From positions 2,170,001-2,234,000 of the forward strand of contig CP075369.1 in NCBI GenBank assembly GCA_019454205.1: a stretch of DNA of 64,000 bases, written 5' to 3'. Source of the DNA: Xanthobacteraceae bacterium. Its GTDB lineage: Bacteria > Pseudomonadota > Alphaproteobacteria > Rhizobiales > Xanthobacteraceae. Both the position numbers and the translations under genes were made by a program. This document shows, one piece after another, positions 59,543-64,000 of the stretch (its first letter is position 1; each line of letters begins with the position of its first letter). The notes below the pieces were generated by a model. The model searched no databases. It was given only the letters and a program-made list of their open reading frames with translations, and was not told the origin of the DNA.

Positions 59543-62500
59543 TCAGTGAAAATCCCTAGACTTCGGCAAAATCCGGATATTCCGCGGATGCTGGCGGCCG
59601 GTGCGGTGATCCTGTGCGGGACGCGTCGCTTCGTCGACATGGCTTAAGGGCACAAAGGCATTCGCCTCCGAAAGCCTCCGCAACTCGCCGCTGCGGTCTT
59701 GCAGGCGATCCGCAACAAGATGGACAACACCCTCCTCGCTACGCTGGATGCGGCCTTCGACGAGCACGATACGCGCGCCCATGACTTCCTTACGGAAGCT
59801 TTCGAAGGTTTTTTGCCAGACCACGACATTTGCAATTCCGGTTTCGTCTTCAATCGTCATGAAGACGACACCCTTCGCAGTGCCGGGCCGCTGGCGGACG
59901 AGCACGGCGCCCGCGCAACGAAGATACTTCCCATCTTTCATTTCGGTAGCATCGCGACAGGAAAAGACACCCTCGCTTTTGAATAGATCGCGCAGGAATT
60001 CCATTGGGTGACCCTTGAGCGAAAGGCCGAGCGTCTGGTAGTCCGCCACAACGTGTTCGGGAAGCGGCATCACCGGTAATGGTTTGATCTCCTCTCGAGG
60101 ATGTTCGCTTTCCTCGAGCGCCGCAAACAGAGGAAGCGTTGCGTCATCCGGGAGCCGACGCGCAGCCCAAAGTGCCGCGCGCCGGTCGAGGCCGATCGAG
60201 CGGAAACAATCGGCGTCAGCCAAGAGCAGAATTGCCTTCTTCGGAAGTTCCGTGCGCTGTGCGAAATATTCAAGCGAGCGGAATCCGTCGCCGCGCCGCG
60301 TCACGATCAGTTCTTCCCACTTGTCCTGGAATCCTTCGATATTGCGGAAGCCGAGGCGCACTGCAAATTTCCCGCCTACCGGCTCAAGCATGTTGTCTAA
60401 CGCGCTGAAATTGATATCCGCCTCGTACACCAAGGCACCGTTCTGCCGCGCATCGCGCACGAGGCTCGCGCGCGTGTAGAATCCCATCGGCTGCGAATTC
60501 ATGATCGCGCAGCAGAACACTTCCGGGTGACGGCACTTCAGCCAGGCCGAAACGTAAACCAGAATGGCGAAGCTCACGGCATGGCTTTCCGGAAAGCCGT
60601 AACTGCCGAAGCCTTCGATCTGCTTGAAACAAGCCTCGGCGAATTTTCGCTCGTAGCCGCGCCGCACCATGCCCTCGACGAACATGAATTCGTAATCATA
60701 GATCGTGCCCACGTTGCGGAAGGTCGCCATCGCACGGCGAAGACCATTTGCTTCCTCGTCGCTGAACTTGGCGGCGGTGATCGCAAGCTGCATGGCCTGT
60801 TCCTGGAACAGCGGAACGCCGAGCGTGCGCTCCAGCACTTTTTCAAGTTCGTTCTCTGGCCCGTGCTCCGGCGCAGGCGACGGATAGCTAACGAGCTTCG
60901 GATTCTTCCGCCGTTTCAGGTAAGGATGCACCATGTTGCCCTGGATCGGACCGGGTCGCACGATCGCGACCTCGATCACAATGTCGTAGAAACAGCGCGG
61001 TTTCAGGCGCGGCAGCATGTTCATCTGCGCGCGGCTCTCTACCTGAAACACGCCAAGCGATTCCCCGCGCGATAGCATAGCGTAAACTTGTGGGTCGTCC
61101 TCGCGCTGAAGCTGCTCGATCGTGAGCGCCATGTCTTTGTGTAGCTTCAAAAGATCAAAGGCCTTCCGGATGCAAGTCAGCATGCCAAGCGCGAGCACAT
61201 CAACCTTCATCATGCGCAGATGATCGATGTCGTCCTTGTCCCATTCGATGAAAGTGCGATCGTCCATCGCGGCATTGCCGATCGGCACCATTTCGTCGAG
61301 GCGATCCTGTGTGAGTACGAAGCCGCCGACATGCTGCGAAAGATGACGCGGGAAGCCGAGCAGTTCGGTCGCAAGCCTGACCGCCTGCTGGATCGCGGGA
61401 TTGTCGGGATCTAGCCCCGCCTGCCTGATATGCTGCTCGGGGATACCACTGCCCCAACTTCCCCAGACTGTGTTCGCGAGTGCTGCGGTGACATCCTCGG
61501 TAAGCCCGAGCGCCTTGCCTACATCGCGGATTGCGCTACGAGGCCGATAGTGAATGACGGTCGCAGTAATACCGGCACGGTGGCGGCCGTAGCGCTTGAA
61601 GACATATTGCATGACTTCTTCGCGGCGCTCATGTTCGAAATCGACGTCGATATCGGGAGGTTCCTTGCGTTCGCGCGACAGAAAGCGAGAGAACAAAAGG
61701 TCGGTTTTACTTGGGTCGGCGGCGGTAACGCCCAGCACATAGCAAACTGAAGAATTAGCGGCAGAGCCTCGCCCCTGACAGAGAATGTCCTGCGACCTCG
61801 CGAAGTGCACAATGTCATGAACGGTGAGAAAATAATGCGGACACTTCAGCTCGGCGATCAGCGCGAGTTCATTGCGGAGATTTTTCTCTATTTTTTCAGG
61901 AACGCCCGCTGGATAGAATTTTCGCACGCCTTCCCACACCAGATCGGACAGATGCTGATCCGCGCTCTTGCCCGGCGGCACCGGTTCATCAGGATACTGG
62001 TATTGCAGTTCCTTCAGTGAAAAGGAGATGCCGCGCGCGAAACGCAGAGTCTCCGTGACGGCTTCGGGCGCATCACGAAACAGCCGTGCCATTTCATAGC
62101 CAGGCTTCAGATGCCCCTCGGCATTTGATTCCAAAATCCTGCCGGCTTTCTCGACACTGGTTTTCTCACGAATGCAGGTCAGCACGTCCTGCAACGGCCT
62201 ACGATCGGGGTGGTGATAGAGCACGTCGTTGGTCGCGAGCAGCGGAACGGCAGTCTGGCGGGCGAACATTCTCAACTGATCTAGACGGCGGCGGTCTCTG
62301 CCTTGTCGCGGCATCGTCGCGCCGAGCCAAACATTGCTTTCGCTGCAATCGCGAAGCCGGTCCAGCAATCGCAATGTTTCTTCATCGAGCTTCGCGTGCG
62401 GCATGAGAACAAGTTGCAAGCCCAAGCGAAACTCGAGCAAGTCTTCGAGTTTGAGAATGCACTGCCCGCTTTCCCTCGTCGCAAGCTTGCCTTTGGTGAT

Positions 62501-62806
62501 AAGGCGGCAAAGTCTGCCGTAAGACGCGCGATCTTTCGGATAGGCGAGAATATCAGGTGTGGTGTCTGTGAATACGAGCCGCGCCCCAACGAGATATTTC
62601 GGCGCAGGCCCGGGCAGCTTGTCGTTCTCCAGTTCGGCAAAGCCGCGGACTACACCGGCAAGCGTGTTGCGGTCGGCAATACCGATCGCTTCCATCCGGT
62701 AATCTGCCGCCTGCGCGACGTATTCCTGTGGATGCGACGCGCCCCGCAAAAAAGAGAAATTCGTCGTGACTCCGATTTCAGCATAAGGAATGTGCGGCGC
62801 GTTCAT
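59543..62806 (-). CDS. dnaE2: DnaE2 (ImuC), error-prone DNA polymerase III alpha-like
   Basis: C-family polymerase for damage-induced mutagenesis with ImuB. The 1087 residues include a PHP domain at the N-terminus (TNFSFLRGASHPQEYV, GIADRNTLAGVV), palm residues in EPPDIDVDFEHERREEV, and the conserved KVDVLALGMLTCIRKA and GPIQGNMVHPYLKRR blocks. The OB-fold near the C-terminus (GVVFMTIEDETGIANVVVW) and the missing epsilon/tau-binding tail distinguish DnaE2 from DnaE1. Its ATG overlaps the imuB stop (ATGA). It ends 76 bp before ku. Confidence 0.96.
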   Translation of the reverse strand: MNAPHIPYAEIGVTTNFSFLRGASHPQEYVAQAADYRMEAIGIADRNTLAGVVRGFAELENDKLPGPAPKYLVGARLVFTDTTPDILAYPKDRASYGRLCRLITKGKLATRESGQCILKLEDLLEFRLGLQLVLMPHAKLDEETLRLLDRLRDCSESNVWLGATMPRQGRDRRRLDQLRMFARQTAVPLLATNDVLYHHPDRRPLQDVLTCIREKTSVEKAGRILESNAEGHLKPGYEMARLFRDAPEAVTETLRFARGISFSLKELQYQYPDEPVPPGKSADQHLSDLVWEGVRKFYPAGVPEKIEKNLRNELALIAELKCPHYFLTVHDIVHFARSQDILCQGRGSAANSSVCYVLGVTAADPSKTDLLFSRFLSRERKEPPDIDVDFEHERREEVMQYVFKRYGRHRAGITATVIHYRPRSAIRDVGKALGLTEDVTAALANTVWGSWGSGIPEQHIRQAGLDPDNPAIQQAVRLATELLGFPRHLSQHVGGFVLTQDRLDEMVPIGNAAMDDRTFIEWDKDDIDHLRMMKVDVLALGMLTCIRKAFDLLKLHKDMALTIEQLQREDDPQVYAMLSRGESLGVFQVESRAQMNMLPRLKPRCFYDIVIEVAIVRPGPIQGNMVHPYLKRRKNPKLVSYPSPAPEHGPENELEKVLERTLGVPLFQEQAMQLAITAAKFSDEEANGLRRAMATFRNVGTIYDYEFMFVEGMVRRGYERKFAEACFKQIEGFGSYGFPESHAVSFAILVYVSAWLKCRHPEVFCCAIMNSQPMGFYTRASLVRDARQNGALVYEADINFSALDNMLEPVGGKFAVRLGFRNIEGFQDKWEELIVTRRGDGFRSLEYFAQRTELPKKAILLLADADCFRSIGLDRRAALWAARRLPDDATLPLFAALEESEHPREEIKPLPVMPLPEHVVADYQTLGLSLKGHPMEFLRDLFKSEGVFSCRDATEMKDGKYLRCAGAVLVRQRPGTAKGVVFMTIEDETGIANVVVWQKTFESFRKEVMGARIVLVEGRIQRSEEGVVHLVADRLQDRSGELRRLSEANAFVPLSHVDEATRPAQDHRTGRQHPRNIRILPKSRDFH

Positions 62807-64000
62807 GCGAATAGCCCATGCATGAACCAGCGCGGTGCGGCGGTATCCCGTTCGTAGAAGCCATCACGATAGAGCCAGAAGCGGCGGCCCCCCTTGTCCT
62901 CAACCTGAAAATAATCGCGCGTTTTCGCCTCCAGATCGCGCCACCACTCCATGGCAATACGCTCTGGTCCCTCGGATCTCACGATCTCATGAGTCGCGCG
63001 CCGCCAGACGAAAAGCTTCGGCGGGCCATCCGGCACATCGATGTATTTGCTTTCGATTGGCTCCGGAGGTGAGAGCATGTGCAATGGGCGGCGCGGTGTA
63101 TCCTGCGGCAGACGGAGTTGCGGCCATGGACTCGGATTGGTGCCACGCTGCGCCGGACAGAATGCAGCGGCATATTCCGGGACATGCGTATCTACCGACA
63201 AAAAACGCGTGACACGGCTCGGGCCGAAGCGCGCAGATAAGCGGTCGATCAGGTCCGCGATTTGCCGTTCATCCTGCCAAGACTGAAACGCGACGGAAGA
63301 ATATTCGAGTTTTTCCGTCGCAAGCGCGGCAAGCCGGATCAGATCAAAACCGAAACCGGGATCGACCGGATCTGCTAGCACTTCCAGCCGCTCGGCATAA
63401 TAAGTGCCGATAGCAGCAGCGTCGCGGAGCGGCCTGCCGACATCGAGCGCGATATGGCGCACGGCCCCATCAGTACGAAAGAAGGAGGATTCAAACCTGC
63501 GCGCACCCTGCCCGCGTTCTTCAAGCAGGCTCTGCAGAGTAGCAGCGAGCGAGGCGATAATTCTGCCGATCACTTCGCTCGTGGCTACAGGCTCGGCGAA
63601 GCGCCGCTCGGCTACATAATCCGGCAGTGCCCGGCGCGGGATAATAGGCTGCCCGTTTCGTCCAAGTGCCTGCATCAGCAGAAAACAAAATCCCGCTCCA
63701 AAGCGCGCGGTCAGTTCGGAAGAAGAACGGCTCGCCACCTCGCCGATGGTTTTCAGCCCTGCGCGCTTCAACGCATGAACGATTTTCTCGTCAATGCCGA
63801 GTACGGATACGGGAAGCGCGGAAACGGCGTCCTTTTCTTTTCCATTCTCGATGATGCTGCCACTCGCGCCTCTGGCCAGAGTATTGGCAGCCACCGCCGT
63901 GCCGGCAATTGCCGCTTGCACATCGATTTCCTGCCTATGCAGAAAATCACAGATTATGTGCAGCATCTTCGCCTCGCCTCCGAAAAGATGTGCGCAGCCG
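62803..64000 (-). CDS. imuB: ImuB, Y-family-like mutasome protein (N-terminus outside window)
   Basis: Non-catalytic Y-family-like protein linking DnaE2 to the beta clamp. The frame stays open to base 64000: the first visible residues are GCAHLFGGEAKMLHIICDFL, an internal ImuB segment, so ATG 63966 is not the start. Visible are the helix-hairpin-helix region (VLGIDEKIVHALKRAGLKTI), the little-finger part, and a C-terminal region with FFRTDGAVRHIALDVGRP and KLFVWRRATHEIVRSEGPER. An imuA gene and a LexA box would be expected upstream beyond the window. Confidence 0.93.
   Translation of the reverse strand, partial: GCAHLFGGEAKMLHIICDFLHRQEIDVQAAIAGTAVAANTLARGASGSIIENGKEKDAVSALPVSVLGIDEKIVHALKRAGLKTIGEVASRSSSELTARFGAGFCFLLMQALGRNGQPIIPRRALPDYVAERRFAEPVATSEVIGRIIASLAATLQSLLEERGQGARRFESSFFRTDGAVRHIALDVGRPLRDAAAIGTYYAERLEVLADPVDPGFGFDLIRLAALATEKLEYSSVAFQSWQDERQIADLIDRLSARFGPSRVTRFLSVDTHVPEYAAAFCPAQRGTNPSPWPQLRLPQDTPRRPLHMLSPPEPIESKYIDVPDGPPKLFVWRRATHEIVRSEGPERIAMEWWRDLEAKTRDYFQVEDKGGRRFWLYRDGFYERDTAAPRWFMHGLFA

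Overview
The window is a GC-rich chromosomal segment of an alphaproteobacterium, most likely order Hyphomicrobiales (Rhizobiales). The evidence is an alphaproteobacterial dcw cluster with an FtsZ ending in an LEIPAFLRRQ-type tail, an ArsR-methyltransferase fusion ahead of metF-metH, a class A RNase P RNA, a GGAAC-N16-CGTT general-stress promoter, and an ImuB-DnaE2 mutasome. The species cannot be named from sequence alone.

Region 1 (1-20300, all minus strand) is the envelope and division block. Read in the direction of transcription it runs mraZ-rsmH-ftsL-ftsI-murE-murF-mraY-murD-ftsW-murG-murC-murB-ddl-ftsQ-ftsA-ftsZ, then a terminator, lpxC and the start of bamD. Most neighbours overlap by 1-4 bp. 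A 10-bp-period ladder of TGGGA-like boxes lies over the mraZ promoter. Region 2 (20370-25670) has a large DUF2339 membrane protein, a divergent amidase, a lytic transglycosylase, rnpB and a 27-residue hydrophobic peptide gene with its own terminator.

Region 3 (25750-31450) is a methionine-cycle operon, sahR-like/metF/metH, with a 26-bp operator. Region 4 (31500-38300) holds opgC with two SGNH hydrolases, a divergent thioesterase/MarR pair sharing a 47-bp palindrome, ettA, and a glycosyltransferase behind an EcfG-type promoter.

Region 5 (38369-53161, minus strand) is the most unusual part. It is a run of 11 co-oriented genes: an M14-like secreted peptidase, two transmembrane Ser/Thr kinases (one frameshifted), two FHA proteins with Cys-rich C-termini, an FHA-flavoprotein fusion, a small membrane protein, a vWA-FHA membrane protein, a divergent FHA protein, a membrane PP2C phosphatase and an M15 peptidase. 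Kinases (writers), FHA domains (readers) and PP2C (eraser) sit together between two putative wall peptidases. I read this as an envelope-sensing phospho-signalling module with a possible redox output.

Region 6 (53300-55800) is a TPP-riboswitch-controlled thiS-thiG-thiE operon and a small secreted NlpC/P60-like protein. Region 7 (55811-64000) starts with a 3'-half tRNA fragment that looks like an attachment-site duplication. It is followed by ligD, ku, dnaE2 and a partial imuB, so non-homologous end joining and the translesion mutasome sit together, possibly on an integrated island.
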